Below are positions 47,237 to 55,862 of a DNA stretch of 64,000 nucleotides, piece by piece. Source of the stretch: Arenibacterium halophilum (GTDB taxonomy: Bacteria; Pseudomonadota; Alphaproteobacteria; Rhodobacterales; Rhodobacteraceae); contig NZ_VCPC01000003.1 in the NCBI RefSeq assembly GCF_005938225.1, forward strand, positions 1 to 64,000, read 5' to 3'. A program made the translations under genes and the position numbers. Position 1 is the stretch's first letter, and the number at the start of each line of letters is the position of its first letter. The notes beneath the pieces are model-generated. The model was not told the origin of the DNA. It made no database searches and saw nothing but the letters and a program-made list of their open reading frames with translations.

Positions 47237-48586
47237 ATGGAAGAATTCGCCGCGCTACAGTCGTTTGCCGAGGTCGCCCAATGGCTCTGGGACGAAGTTG
47301 TGCGCTGGGTGATGCTATTCATTTCGCCCGGCTGGCGGCAGTACCAGCTGTTCATCATCATCGGCTTGATCGGCGCGGCATTCCTGCTGCGGCTGATCGT
47401 GGCGCCCCGGGTCGAGGCCTGGGCGCGCTCGCGCAGCGGCTGGGACAAATGGCAGCTTCGGATGCTGGTGCAACTGCGCCGCATGCTGGGGCTGATCTGC
47501 TATGCGGTGCTGGCCTGGGCCGTCTATCTGGTGATGCAGCAGGCCACATGGCCCTCGCGCAGCTACCTGATCGGGGTGGCGGCCACGCTGGTTACGCTCT
47601 GGATCGTGGTGGCCTTCGTCACGCGGCTGGTGGCCAATGCCTTCCTGCGTCGCATCGTGGCCTGGGCCCTGTGGATCTACGGCACGCTTTATGCGCTGAA
47701 CGTGTCCGACGATGTGGCCGAGTTCCTCGACAGCCTGACCTTCGGGATCGGCGAGGTGCGGCTTTCGGTGCTGACAGTGCTGCAGGCGGCGGTGCTGATC
47801 GCGGTGTTGCTGGCGATTGCTCGGCTGGCCACAACCCGCGCCTCAGGCGCACTGCGCCGCAACGAAGACATCTCGCCCTCGATGCAGGTGCTGGCGGTCA
47901 AAGCGGTGCAGGCGCTGGTCTACGGCATCGTGCTGATGATCGCGATTCGCGCGCTGGGCTTCGACCTGACCGGGCTTGCGGTGCTGTCGGGGGCTATCGG
48001 GCTTGGCATCGGGTTCGGGTTGCAGAAAGTGGTATCGAACCTTGTCTCGGGTATTATCATTCTGCTCGACAAATCGATCAAGCCGGGCGACGTGATCTCG
48101 CTTGGCGATACCTTCGGCTGGATCGACAGCCTTGGCGCGCGCTATGTGTCCGTCGTCACCCGCGACGGCAAGGAATACCTGATCCCGAACGAGGATCTGA
48201 TTACCAGCCAGGTGGTGAACTGGTCGCATACCAACAAGCTGGTGCGCCTCGATCTTCATTTCGGCGTGTCCTATGGCGACGATCCGCACCGCGTGCGCAA
48301 GCTGGCCATCGAAGCGGCCGCCGGGGTGCGCCGCGTGCTGTCGAACCCCAATCCGCCCGTTTGCCATATCACGGGCTTCGGCGACAGCAGCGTCGATTAC
48401 ATCCTGCGCTTCTGGATCACCGATCCCTCGGACGGGCTGACCAACATCAAGGGTAACGTTTACCTGGCCCTCTGGGACAGCTTCGCCGCCAACGGCGTGT
48501 CATTCCCCTTCCCCCAGCGCGAGGTGCGCGTGTTGCCGGGCTCGACGCTGGAAACCACGGCCACCGCACCGGGGGCAAAGGAATGA
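47237..48586 (+). CDS. Mechanosensitive channel, MscS family
   Basis: This 449-residue inner-membrane channel protects cells from hypo-osmotic shock. Five or six hydrophobic helices precede the pore-lining helix (LSGAIGLGIGFGLQKVVSNL), which is followed by the MscS beta-domain (DKSIKPGDVISLGDTFGWID, RDGKEYLIPNEDLIT) and a C-terminal alpha/beta domain (YILRFWITDPSDG). The extra N-terminal helices place it with the larger MscS-like proteins (YbdG/MSC-K type). AAGGAGG lies upstream of the ATG. Confidence 0.93.
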   Translation: MEEFAALQSFAEVAQWLWDEVVRWVMLFISPGWRQYQLFIIIGLIGAAFLLRLIVAPRVEAWARSRSGWDKWQLRMLVQLRRMLGLICYAVLAWAVYLVMQQATWPSRSYLIGVAATLVTLWIVVAFVTRLVANAFLRRIVAWALWIYGTLYALNVSDDVAEFLDSLTFGIGEVRLSVLTVLQAAVLIAVLLAIARLATTRASGALRRNEDISPSMQVLAVKAVQALVYGIVLMIAIRALGFDLTGLAVLSGAIGLGIGFGLQKVVSNLVSGIIILLDKSIKPGDVISLGDTFGWIDSLGARYVSVVTRDGKEYLIPNEDLITSQVVNWSHTNKLVRLDLHFGVSYGDDPHRVRKLAIEAAAGVRRVLSNPNPPVCHITGFGDSSVDYILRFWITDPSDGLTNIKGNVYLALWDSFAANGVSFPFPQREVRVLPGSTLETTATAPGAKE

Positions 48587-48639
48587 TGCCCATCAATCCG
48601 GCAGTTGCCACGTGCCCGGCTTTCGTCACGGTGGTTTCA

Positions 48640-48668
48640 TTGAATTGTCGCGGTCAAAATGCTATGTT
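48640..48668 (+). promoter_or_regulatory. Sigma-70-type promoter for rsfS-rlmH
   Basis: TTGAAT (48640-48645) and TATGTT (48663-48668) are separated by exactly 17 bases, about 75 bases before the rsfS coding region. Both boxes are close to housekeeping consensus and stand out against GC-rich surroundings. Confidence 0.6.
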
Positions 48669-48745
48669 AAGGGCACCCCGGCGCCCGGGGTTCAGGGCGC
48701 GCCACCTAGGAGGACATCGTCCTGACACCACAAGCAGAGGCGGCA

Positions 48746-49123
48746 ATGCCCGCCGATGACCGGGCCGCGCTGATGGCCGCCCAAACCCAGCCCGACAGCG
48801 AAACGCTGCTGGCACGAATCCTTTCCTCACTCGATGACGACAAGGCCGAAGATGTCGTGCAGATCGACCTGCGTGGCAAGACAGCCATTGGCGACTACAT
48901 GGTCATCGCTTCGGGCCGCTCGACCCGGCAGGTCGCCGCCATGGCGGAAAAGCTGGTTGATCGACTGAAGCAGGACTATGGGCGCCTGTGCCGCGTCGAA
49001 GGCAAGGATACGGGCGACTGGGTGCTGATCGATACGGGCGACGTGGTCGTGCATATCTTCCGTCCGGAAGTGCGCGAATTCTACCAGCTCGAAAAGATGT
49101 GGGCCCCTACCACGACGAACTGA
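48746..49123 (+). CDS. rsfS: Ribosomal silencing factor RsfS
   Basis: This protein binds ribosomal protein L14 and blocks subunit joining in stationary phase. The 125 residues show the DUF143 core: [40 protein letters not shown], and [30 protein letters not shown] (residues about 88-118, quoted in part). The ATG at 48746 has only a weak site (AGAGG). A strong AGGAGG at 48708-48713 instead lies 8 bases before an in-frame CTG at 48722, which may be the true start. It is followed by rlmH. Confidence 0.95.
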   Translation: MPADDRAALMAAQTQPDSETLLARILSSLDDDKAEDVVQIDLRGKTAIGDYMVIASGRSTRQVAAMAEKLVDRLKQDYGRLCRVEGKDTGDWVLIDTGDVVVHIFRPEVREFYQLEKMWAPTTTN

Positions 49124-49182
49124 CGACGACGAACGGGCGCCCCGCCGCGCGAGGGCCGGAACCGAAACGGGGGCACCCCACC

Positions 49183-49653
49183 ATGCGCGTGCATATTTGC
49201 GCGGTCGGGCGCCTGCGCAAGGGGCCGGAAAAGGCCCTGCTCGACGACTACCTCACCCGGTTCGACCGCACCGGCCGCGCCCTGGGCCTTGGCCCTGCAA
49301 ATGTGATCGAGGTCGAAGACCGCAAGGGCGGCGGCATGGCGGCCGAAGCAAATTTGCTGCGCCGCGCCATCCCGCAGGGCGCGGTGACTCTGGCGCTCGA
49401 CGAACGCGGCAAACCCATGACATCGCCTGATTTCGCCACCCGCCTTGCCGACTGGCGCGATCAGGGCCGGGGCGATCTGGCGCTGCTGATCGGCGGCGCC
49501 GATGGGCTGGATCCATCCTTGCGCGACGAGGCCGATGCGCTCCTGTCCTTCGGGGCAATGGTCTGGCCGCATATGCTGGTCCGGGTCATGCTCAGCGAGC
49601 AGCTATACCGCGCCGCGACCATCCTTGCCGGAACGCCCTATCATCGCGTCTGA
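49183..49653 (+). CDS. rlmH: 23S rRNA pseudouridine-1915 N3-methyltransferase RlmH
   Basis: This SPOUT-class enzyme methylates pseudouridine 1915 of 23S rRNA in the assembled ribosome. The 156-residue protein (usual length 155) has the start [16 protein letters not shown], the knot-forming cofactor site [29 protein letters not shown] and the C-terminal GTPYHR. It lies 59 bases after rsfS, the standard gene order in alphaproteobacteria. Confidence 0.97.
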   Translation: MRVHICAVGRLRKGPEKALLDDYLTRFDRTGRALGLGPANVIEVEDRKGGGMAAEANLLRRAIPQGAVTLALDERGKPMTSPDFATRLADWRDQGRGDLALLIGGADGLDPSLRDEADALLSFGAMVWPHMLVRVMLSEQLYRAATILAGTPYHRV

Positions 49654-49660
49654 CGCGGAA

Positions 49661-49696
49661 CCCCCTGCTTCTTCTTTGTCCAAATACTCAAATTCC
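49661..49696 (-). repeat. Dispersed intergenic repeat, copy 2
   Basis: On the minus strand it contains TTTGAGTATTTGG followed by ACAAAGAAGAAGCAGGGGG, closely matching the element at 29119-29153. It lies between the convergent rlmH and DUF599 genes and reaches into the DUF599 3' end. Confidence 0.55.
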
Positions 49697-50422
49697 GTTT
49701 CCAGCCCCACGCGGTTCGGGTGGCGATGACAGCAACACGCTGCGCGAATGGGACGCGAACTCGCGCCGCCACAGCATTGCAACCGTCGCAAGCGCCGCCA
49801 GCGCCAGCATGGCAGGCCCGATCAGCCACGCACAGACCGCCAGTGCGAAATAGGTCGCGCGCATCCCGCGGTTGAAGCTGCGCGCCGCCGTGATGTTCAA
49901 CTCGGCCGCCTGCCGCGCCCGCGGGGCAGCTTGCCCATGTTCGGGGTCGTTTGGCACGGCGGCCATCGCTACCGCGCAATAGCCGAACAGCCGATGCGCC
50001 CAGACGTATTTCAGAAACGCATTGGCCTGAAACAGCACGATCACCAGTATCTTGATTTCCCAGACCAGAGGCGGCGTGTCGCCCAGCGTCAGGTCTTCGG
50101 CCAGACCGGCCAGGGGATCGGTGTTCCCGATCAGCGCCAGCCCCCCGCCAATCGCGATCATCGAGGCCGAGGCAAAGAACGATGCGCCCTGTCGCAGGGT
50201 GCCCAGTAGGTGCGCGTCAAATATCCGCGGTTGCCGCGTCACCATCTGCTGCATCCATTCCCGCCGGAAGCCCTGCATCAGGATGCTGACCGAAGGCCGG
50301 GCCTTCGACGGATGCTCGATCCGCCAGCCGATTGCCAGATAGCACAGCCACAGAAGCGCCAGCGCCGCTGCGTCGGCCCATGAAAACACCGCGAGCACAT
50401 CGCTCCACCGCATGGTCATCAT
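49688..50422 (-). CDS. DUF599 membrane protein
   Basis: This inner-membrane protein of 244 residues has four hydrophobic segments. The family pattern shows in RREWMQQMVTRQPRIFDAHLLG (about residues 53-74, over two conserved blocks), FFASASMIAIGGGLALIG, and SFNRGMRATYFALA. The function of DUF599 is unknown. The start at 50422 follows GAGGG; two more ATG codons occur within the next four codons. It is transcribed divergently from glcD. Confidence 0.87.
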   Translation of the reverse strand: MMTMRWSDVLAVFSWADAAALALLWLCYLAIGWRIEHPSKARPSVSILMQGFRREWMQQMVTRQPRIFDAHLLGTLRQGASFFASASMIAIGGGLALIGNTDPLAGLAEDLTLGDTPPLVWEIKILVIVLFQANAFLKYVWAHRLFGYCAVAMAAVPNDPEHGQAAPRARQAAELNITAARSFNRGMRATYFALAVCAWLIGPAMLALAALATVAMLWRREFASHSRSVLLSSPPEPRGAGNGI

Positions 50423-50493
50423 GTCGCGGCCCTCGTTTTTGCTTGCGTCACCGCGTAGTTGGTCATATTTTTTTACCAAACCGGAGATATGCC

Positions 50494-51945
50494 ATGGACA
50501 TGCCACAGCCGAACCCGGCCATTGTGTCGCGAAAAGCCGAACTGGTCGAGCGGTTGCACAGGGTTTTGCCCGACCGCGCGGTGATTTCCGACCCCATGGA
50601 AACCCGCGCCTATGAATGCGACGCGCTGACGGCCTATGCCTGCCCGCCTTTGGTCGCAGTGCTGCCGGCCACCACCGAAGAGGTCGCCGGCGTGCTGCGC
50701 ATCTGTCACGACATGGGCGTGCCCGTGGTGCCGCGCGGCTCGGGCACTTCGCTGGCGGGCGGGGCGTTGCCCACGGCCGATTGCGTGGTGCTGGGCGTGT
50801 CGCGCATGACCGAGGTGCTGGAAACCGATTACGACAACCGCTTCATCCGGGTGCAGACCGGGCGGACCAACCTGTCGGTCACCGGCGCAATCGAAGGCGA
50901 CGGGTTCTTTTACGCCCCCGATCCCTCCAGCCAATTGGCCTGTGCCATCGCGGGCAATATCGCGATGAATTCCGGTGGCGCGCATTGCCTGAAATACGGT
51001 GTCACCACCAACAACCTGCTGGGGGTGCGCATGGTCACCATGCAGGGCGAGGTTCTGGATATCGGCGGCGCGCATCTGGACGCGGGCGGGCTGGACCTGC
51101 TGGGCGTGATCTGCGGATCCGAAGGCCAGCTTGGCGTGGTGACAGAGGCGACGCTGCGCATCCTGCCCAAGCCGGAAGGCGCGCGGCCCGTGCTGATCGG
51201 GTTCGACAGCAACGAGGTGGCCGGGGCCTGCGTGTCCGACATCATCCGCGCGGGCGTCCTGCCCGTCGCCATCGAATTCATGGACCGCCCCTGCATCGAG
51301 GCCTGCGAGGCCTTCGCCAAGGCCGGATATCCGATGTGCGAGGCGCTGCTGATCGTCGAGGTCGAAGGATCGCCACAGGAAATCGCCCATCAGCTGCGCC
51401 TGATCGGCGACATCGCCCGCCGCCACAACCCGGTCGAGCTGCGCGAGGCTGCCGATGCCGACGAAGCCGGGCGCATCTGGCTGGGCCGCAAAAGCGCGTT
51501 CGGCGCGATGGGCCAGATCAACGATTACATGTGCCTCGACGGCACGATCCCGGTCAGCCAGCTTCCGCTGGTGCTGCGCCGCATCGGCGAGCTTTCGGGC
51601 GAATACGGGCTGCGCGTCGCCAACGTGTTCCACGCGGGCGATGGCAACATGCACCCGCTGATCCTGTTCGATGCCAATACGCCGGGCCAGCTGGAAACCT
51701 GCGAGGCGCTGGGCGCCGAAATCCTGAAGCTCTGTGTCGAGGTCGGCGGCTGCCTGACCGGCGAACACGGCGTGGGCATCGAAAAACGCGACCTGATGAC
51801 GGTGCAATACAGCCCCGCCGACCTCGAGGCGCAGATGCGCGTGAAGGACGTGTTCGATCCTGACTGGCTTCTGAACCCGGCCAAGGTCTTCCCGCTGGGC
51901 GCCAGCGAGGCACGCCGCCAGACGCCCCGCGCCAGCGCCGCCTGA
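50494..51945 (+). CDS. glcD: Glycolate oxidase, FAD-linked subunit GlcD
   Basis: This flavoprotein subunit of glycolate dehydrogenase oxidises glycolate to glyoxylate. Its 483 residues contain the PCMH-type FAD-binding domain (VPVVPRGSGTSLAGGALPT; SSQLACAIAGNIAMNSGG) and the FAD-oxidase C-terminal domain with NVFHAGDGNMHPLILFD and GGCLTGEHGVGIEKRDLM. The start at 50494 gives the conserved MDMPQPNPAIVSRKAELV. It leads the glcDEF operon, whose TTG-started glcE follows after 23 bases. Confidence 0.95.
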   Translation: MDMPQPNPAIVSRKAELVERLHRVLPDRAVISDPMETRAYECDALTAYACPPLVAVLPATTEEVAGVLRICHDMGVPVVPRGSGTSLAGGALPTADCVVLGVSRMTEVLETDYDNRFIRVQTGRTNLSVTGAIEGDGFFYAPDPSSQLACAIAGNIAMNSGGAHCLKYGVTTNNLLGVRMVTMQGEVLDIGGAHLDAGGLDLLGVICGSEGQLGVVTEATLRILPKPEGARPVLIGFDSNEVAGACVSDIIRAGVLPVAIEFMDRPCIEACEAFAKAGYPMCEALLIVEVEGSPQEIAHQLRLIGDIARRHNPVELREAADADEAGRIWLGRKSAFGAMGQINDYMCLDGTIPVSQLPLVLRRIGELSGEYGLRVANVFHAGDGNMHPLILFDANTPGQLETCEALGAEILKLCVEVGGCLTGEHGVGIEKRDLMTVQYSPADLEAQMRVKDVFDPDWLLNPAKVFPLGASEARRQTPRASAA

Positions 51946-51968
51946 CCCGCGACAAGAAGGATGCCGCC

Positions 51969-53123
51969 TTGCTGACACCAAAAGACGAACGCGATCTGGC
52001 GCAGGCCGTCGCCGATGCCAAGGGCCCGTTGTGGGTGCAGGGCGGTGGCACCCGTGCCAGCGGGCGCACGCCGCAAGGCGAGGTGCTGTCGGTCGCGGGG
52101 CTGACCGGCATCACACTGTACGAACCCGGCGCGCTGACCATGGTGGCACAGGCCGGCACCCCGCTGGCCGAGATCGAAGCCGCGCTGGAGGCCGAGGGCC
52201 AGATGCTGCCGTTCGAGCCCTACAGCCTTGGTGGCGTGACGGGCGTCAGCGGTGACACGACCATTGGCGGCGTGTTTGCCACCAACGCCTCGGGCGCGCG
52301 GCGGGTGCAGGTGGGCGCGGCGCGCGATCTGCTGCTGGGCGTACGGTTCGTCGATGGCCGGGGCGAGGTGCTGCGCAACGGCGGGCGCGTGATGAAGAAC
52401 GTCACCGGCTACGATCTGGTCAAACTGCTGGCCGGATCGCGCGGTGCGCTAGGCGTGCTGACCGAAGTGGCCTTCAAGGTGCTGCCCAAGCCCGAGGCCG
52501 TGGGCCATGTCACTCTGACCGGGCTGACAGATGCCGAGGCGGTTCAGGCCATGGCGGCGGCGATGGGATCCCCTTTTGATGTCAGCGGTGCAGTCCACGC
52601 ACCAGCAGGGATCGAGGAAGAGCCGACAACCCTGCTGCGCGTCGAAGGATTCGCCGACTCGGTCACTTATCGCACAGAACGCCTGCGCGACCTGCTGTCT
52701 CGCTTTGGCGCAGGCCAGATCGGTACCAGCGTCGAGCCATGGCAGGCCGGGCGCGCGCTGTCGGCCTTTTCGCAAACGGTGCGCGGGCCGGGCGGGGCGA
52801 CATGGTTCGTCTCGGTCAAGCCGGGCGATGCGCCCGCGCTGATGGCCCGGATCGCGGGCGCGCATGACTGCCTGTATGATTACGACTGGGCCGGGGGGCG
52901 CATCCGCATCCACGCGATGGCGGACCAGCGTGCCCTGCACGATGCCCTGCGCGCCGAGGTGGCAGCCATTGGCGGCCATGCCACGCTGATCCACGCGCCG
53001 TCCGATCTGGCCGATGCCGTCCCGCTGACCCAGCCGGAGCCCGCGCCGCTGGCAGCGCTCTCTGAACGGTTGCGGGCGCAGTTCGACCCGCGCGGCATTC
53101 TGAACCCGGGGGTAATGGGCTGA
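51969..53123 (+). CDS. glcE: Glycolate oxidase subunit GlcE
   Basis: This second FAD-binding subunit of the glycolate dehydrogenase complex has 384 residues. It retains the FAD-site pattern in abbreviated form: LWVQGGGTRASGRTP, GGVTGVSGDTTIGGVFATNASG (shortened here to its core, about 84-103), and NVTGYDLVKLLAGSRGALGVL. The C-terminal segment RAQFDPRGILNPGVMG is typical. The start codon is TTG with AAGG at good spacing. The stop overlaps the glcF ATG by one base (TGATG). Confidence 0.94.
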   Translation: MLTPKDERDLAQAVADAKGPLWVQGGGTRASGRTPQGEVLSVAGLTGITLYEPGALTMVAQAGTPLAEIEAALEAEGQMLPFEPYSLGGVTGVSGDTTIGGVFATNASGARRVQVGAARDLLLGVRFVDGRGEVLRNGGRVMKNVTGYDLVKLLAGSRGALGVLTEVAFKVLPKPEAVGHVTLTGLTDAEAVQAMAAAMGSPFDVSGAVHAPAGIEEEPTTLLRVEGFADSVTYRTERLRDLLSRFGAGQIGTSVEPWQAGRALSAFSQTVRGPGGATWFVSVKPGDAPALMARIAGAHDCLYDYDWAGGRIRIHAMADQRALHDALRAEVAAIGGHATLIHAPSDLADAVPLTQPEPAPLAALSERLRAQFDPRGILNPGVMG

Positions 53124-54424
53124 TGCAGACGAATTTTACCGGCGCCCAGCTGAAGGATCCGGGCACCGAGCGCGCGAATGAAATCCTGCGCGCCTGCGTG
53201 CATTGCGGGTTTTGCACCGCGACCTGCCCGACCTATCAGGTGCTGGGCGACGAATTGGACAGCCCGCGCGGCCGCATCTACCTGATCAAGGATATGCTGG
53301 AAAACGAGCGGGTGCCGGACGAAAAGACCGTCAAGCATATCGACCGTTGCCTCAGCTGCCTGGCCTGCATGACAACTTGCCCATCGGGCGTGCATTACAT
53401 GCATCTGGTCGATCACGCCCGCGCCTATATCGAGAAGAACTATCGCCGCCCCTTCACCGATCGCGCCCTGCGCTGGGTGCTTGCGGGGATCCTGCCCTAT
53501 CCGACGCGGTTTCGCCTTGCGCTGCTGGCGGCACGGCTCGCGCGCCCGTTCCGAGGGCTGCTGCCCGACCCGCGCCTGCGCGCGATGCTGGATATGGCGC
53601 CGCGCCACATCCCGCCGGTCAGCCGCCACGACGATCCGCAAAGTTTCGCACCTAATGCGCCGCGCCGGATGCGCGTGGCGCTGATGACGGGCTGCGCGCA
53701 GAAGGCGCTGAACACCGATATCAACGATGCCACCATTCGCCTGCTGACCCGTCTGGGCGCCGAGGTGGTGGTGGCCAGGGGCGCGGGCTGCTGCGGTGCG
53801 CTGACCCACCACATGGGGCGCGAGGATGAAAGCCACGCCTCGGCTGCGCGCAACATCCGCGCCTGGTGTCACGAGATTGACGGCGCCGGGCTGGATGCCA
53901 TCGTCATCAACACGTCGGGCTGCGGCACCACGGTTAAGGACTATGGCCACATGTTCCGCACCGATCCGCTGGCCGCCGACGCCGCCCGCGTGTCCGACCG
54001 CGCCAAGGACATCAGCGAAGTGCTGGTGACGCTTATGGCCGATGCGCCCGTCGTGACCCACGCACCGCTGCGCGTGGCCTATCACGCCGCCTGCTCGCTC
54101 CAGCACGGGCAAAAGATCAAGGATCACCCCAAGGCCCTGCTGAAAGCCGCCGGGTTCGAGGTGGTCGAACCCGCCGACAGCCACCTGTGCTGTGGGTCCG
54201 CCGGCACCTACAACCTGATGCAGCCCGAGATCTCGGGCCAACTGAAGGCGCGCAAGGTGCAAACGCTCGAAGCCCGCAAGCCCGATGTGATCGCCGCCGG
54301 GAACATCGGCTGCATGATGCAGATCGGGTCTGGCACCGGGGTGCCGGTGGTGCATACGGTCGAGCTGCTGGATTGGGCGACCGGCGGGCCACGGCCCCGC
54401 GCGCTGGGCGACGGCCCGACCTAG
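53123..54424 (+). CDS. glcF: Glycolate oxidase iron-sulfur subunit GlcF
   Basis: This electron-transfer subunit of glycolate dehydrogenase has 433 residues. Two ferredoxin-type clusters are visible (CVHCGFCTATCPTY near residue 25 and CLSCLACMTTCPSG near 77), followed by two cysteine-rich CCG domains (GAGCCGALTHHMG; HLCCGSAGTYNLM). It is translationally coupled to glcE and completes the glcDEF operon. Confidence 0.96.
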   Translation: MQTNFTGAQLKDPGTERANEILRACVHCGFCTATCPTYQVLGDELDSPRGRIYLIKDMLENERVPDEKTVKHIDRCLSCLACMTTCPSGVHYMHLVDHARAYIEKNYRRPFTDRALRWVLAGILPYPTRFRLALLAARLARPFRGLLPDPRLRAMLDMAPRHIPPVSRHDDPQSFAPNAPRRMRVALMTGCAQKALNTDINDATIRLLTRLGAEVVVARGAGCCGALTHHMGREDESHASAARNIRAWCHEIDGAGLDAIVINTSGCGTTVKDYGHMFRTDPLAADAARVSDRAKDISEVLVTLMADAPVVTHAPLRVAYHAACSLQHGQKIKDHPKALLKAAGFEVVEPADSHLCCGSAGTYNLMQPEISGQLKARKVQTLEARKPDVIAAGNIGCMMQIGSGTGVPVVHTVELLDWATGGPRPRALGDGPT

Positions 54425-54500
54425 ACCGACCTTTTTGCCGCCGCATTTTCGCCCTATCAGGGGCCTACGAATCCTCGGGATAAATGGGCAGGAGCGCGGC

Positions 54501-55313
54501 GTGCGGCGGCTGATCGGAACGATACTGGCACTACTCCTGCCGATGCAGGTCGCGGCGCAGGATGCGGCGCTGCAATCGCTGGAAACCACCGACGCAGGCC
54601 GCCAGTGGGAGGCCGTGGGCCGTCTGGATCTGAATGGACGCGGATTTTGTACCGGTGCGCTGATCGCGCCCGATCTGGTGCTGACGGCAGCGCATTGCCT
54701 CTACGACAAACGCAGCGGCCATCGGATCGACCCCGAAACCATCGAATTCCTCGCCGGCTGGCGCAACGGCCGCGCCTCGGCCTACCGCCAGGTGCGCCGC
54801 GCGGTGGCCCACCCCGACTATACGTTTGATCACGATCTCTCGGCCGACCGGGTCCGCAACGATGTGGCACTACTGGAATTGCAGCACCCGATCCGCAACA
54901 CCACCGTGGTGCCGTTTGAAACCGCCCGCCGCCCGGCTCCCGGCGATGCCATTGGTATCGTGTCCTATGCCCATGACCGGTCCGAGGCGCCCTCGCTGCA
55001 AGAGGTCTGCCATGTCATCTCGCGGCAGGAGGGCGTTCTTGTGATGTCCTGCGACGTCGATTTCGGATCGTCCGGCGCCCCGGTCTTTTCATTCGCAACA
55101 GGCACGCCGCAGATCGTATCGGTGGTCTCGGCCAAGGCCGAGGTGGGCGAGGGGCGCGTGGCGCTGGGCACCGATCTCGAACGCCCTCTGGCCACGCTGA
55201 TGACCCAACTGATTTCCGGTCGTGGTTTCAACACATCGGCCCCGCCCCGCGCAAACCGCGTGATGGTGGGGGAAGGCAAACGCAACACTGGCGCAAAGTT
55301 CATAAAACCATGA
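54501..55313 (+). CDS. Secreted trypsin-like serine protease
   Basis: This 270-residue precursor has a signal peptide (RRLIGTILALLLPMQVAAQ). The S1 catalytic triad is complete: His in VLTAAHCLYD, Asp in RNDVALLEL, and Ser in DFGSSGAPVFSF, where GSSGAP replaces the usual GDSGGP. The start is a GTG at 54501 with GGAG 6 bases upstream; upstream in-frame ATG codons would add a non-signal extension. It probably acts in the periplasm or outside the cell. Its stop overlaps the start of a small secreted protein gene. Confidence 0.88.
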   Translation: MRRLIGTILALLLPMQVAAQDAALQSLETTDAGRQWEAVGRLDLNGRGFCTGALIAPDLVLTAAHCLYDKRSGHRIDPETIEFLAGWRNGRASAYRQVRRAVAHPDYTFDHDLSADRVRNDVALLELQHPIRNTTVVPFETARRPAPGDAIGIVSYAHDRSEAPSLQEVCHVISRQEGVLVMSCDVDFGSSGAPVFSFATGTPQIVSVVSAKAEVGEGRVALGTDLERPLATLMTQLISGRGFNTSAPPRANRVMVGEGKRNTGAKFIKP

Positions 55314-55723
55314 TGAAACACCTATGCCTCGTCGCGGCGCTCTGCGCGCTTCCTCTCTCGGCATCGGCAGACGGCGCCGTTCCCTCACTGAGCAACGCCG
55401 CAGCGTTCACCCCCAAGGTTGGCCCGGTCGGGCGCGCATTGGGGCGCCCGGAGGCCCGCCAGCGCACGGCGCGCTACGATATCGGATGCTCCGAGATCCT
55501 GCGCGCCGGCGCCGTTGCCCCGAACTGCGCAATGGGATTTCGCCCAGCGCGCGCCACCGGCAAAGGAACCCGGAGCAAACCCGCCATCCTGGGCGATCTC
55601 ACGGCCTTTCCCATCGGCAGCGATGACCGTTTTGCCGTCGGCCTGCGGGCGCCGGGGTTGATCGAAACGCTGCGCGCAGGGCGCATGGCGTCCAGCGCAG
55701 ACACCGGCAAGGGGTCGCGCTAA
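55310..55723 (+). CDS. Small secreted protein of unknown function, coupled to the protease
   Basis: I do not recognise a family. The 137-residue protein has a signal peptide (MMKHLCLVAALCALPLSASA), and the mature part has two cysteines (IGCSEIL and APNCAMG) that could form a disulphide. It is basic and rich in Arg, Gly and Ala. Its ATG overlaps the protease stop codon by 4 bases, so the two proteins are made together. A substrate, cofactor or inhibitor of the protease are all possible. Confidence 0.65.
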   Translation: MMKHLCLVAALCALPLSASADGAVPSLSNAAAFTPKVGPVGRALGRPEARQRTARYDIGCSEILRAGAVAPNCAMGFRPARATGKGTRSKPAILGDLTAFPIGSDDRFAVGLRAPGLIETLRAGRMASSADTGKGSR

Positions 55724-55740
55724 CCTGCGACGGAGCGGGT

Positions 55741-55769
55741 CTTGACAGCCCCGCACAGCGTTCCCATCT
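55741..55769 (+). promoter_or_regulatory. RpoH (sigma-32)-type heat-shock promoter of hsp20
   Basis: CTTGAC (55741-55746) is followed after 15 bases by TCCCATCT (55762-55769), matching the heat-shock consensus CTTGAA-N13-15-CCCCATNT with few changes. It lies about 94 bases before the hsp20 start. Confidence 0.7.
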
Positions 55770-55778
55770 CCAGCGATA

Positions 55779-55862
55779 CCGGGATGCCAGATCGGGCCCG
55801 GTGATGAATTGCCCGTCCAATCGGAGGGCATGACACCATATCGCTCATGATGAGGATGACAC
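55779..55862 (+). promoter_or_regulatory. ROSE-type RNA thermometer in the hsp20 leader
   Basis: The leader forms three successive stem-loops: CCGGG/CCCGG (55779-55801), TGCCC/GGGCA (55810-55830), and a final one where TCGCT (55841-55845) pairs with the Shine-Dalgarno AGGA (55853-55856). The UYGCU/AGGA pairing with a bulged G is the defining element of ROSE thermometers, which unfold at heat-shock temperature to free the ribosome site of small heat-shock genes. Confidence 0.75.

Noticed and set aside
50459-50479. GlcC/PdhR-type operator (TTGGT and ACCAA) before glcD
   Set aside because: The arms are correct for a FadR-subfamily regulator, but the spacer is 11 bases instead of the 1-3 expected, and the T-rich spacer can produce such pairs by chance.
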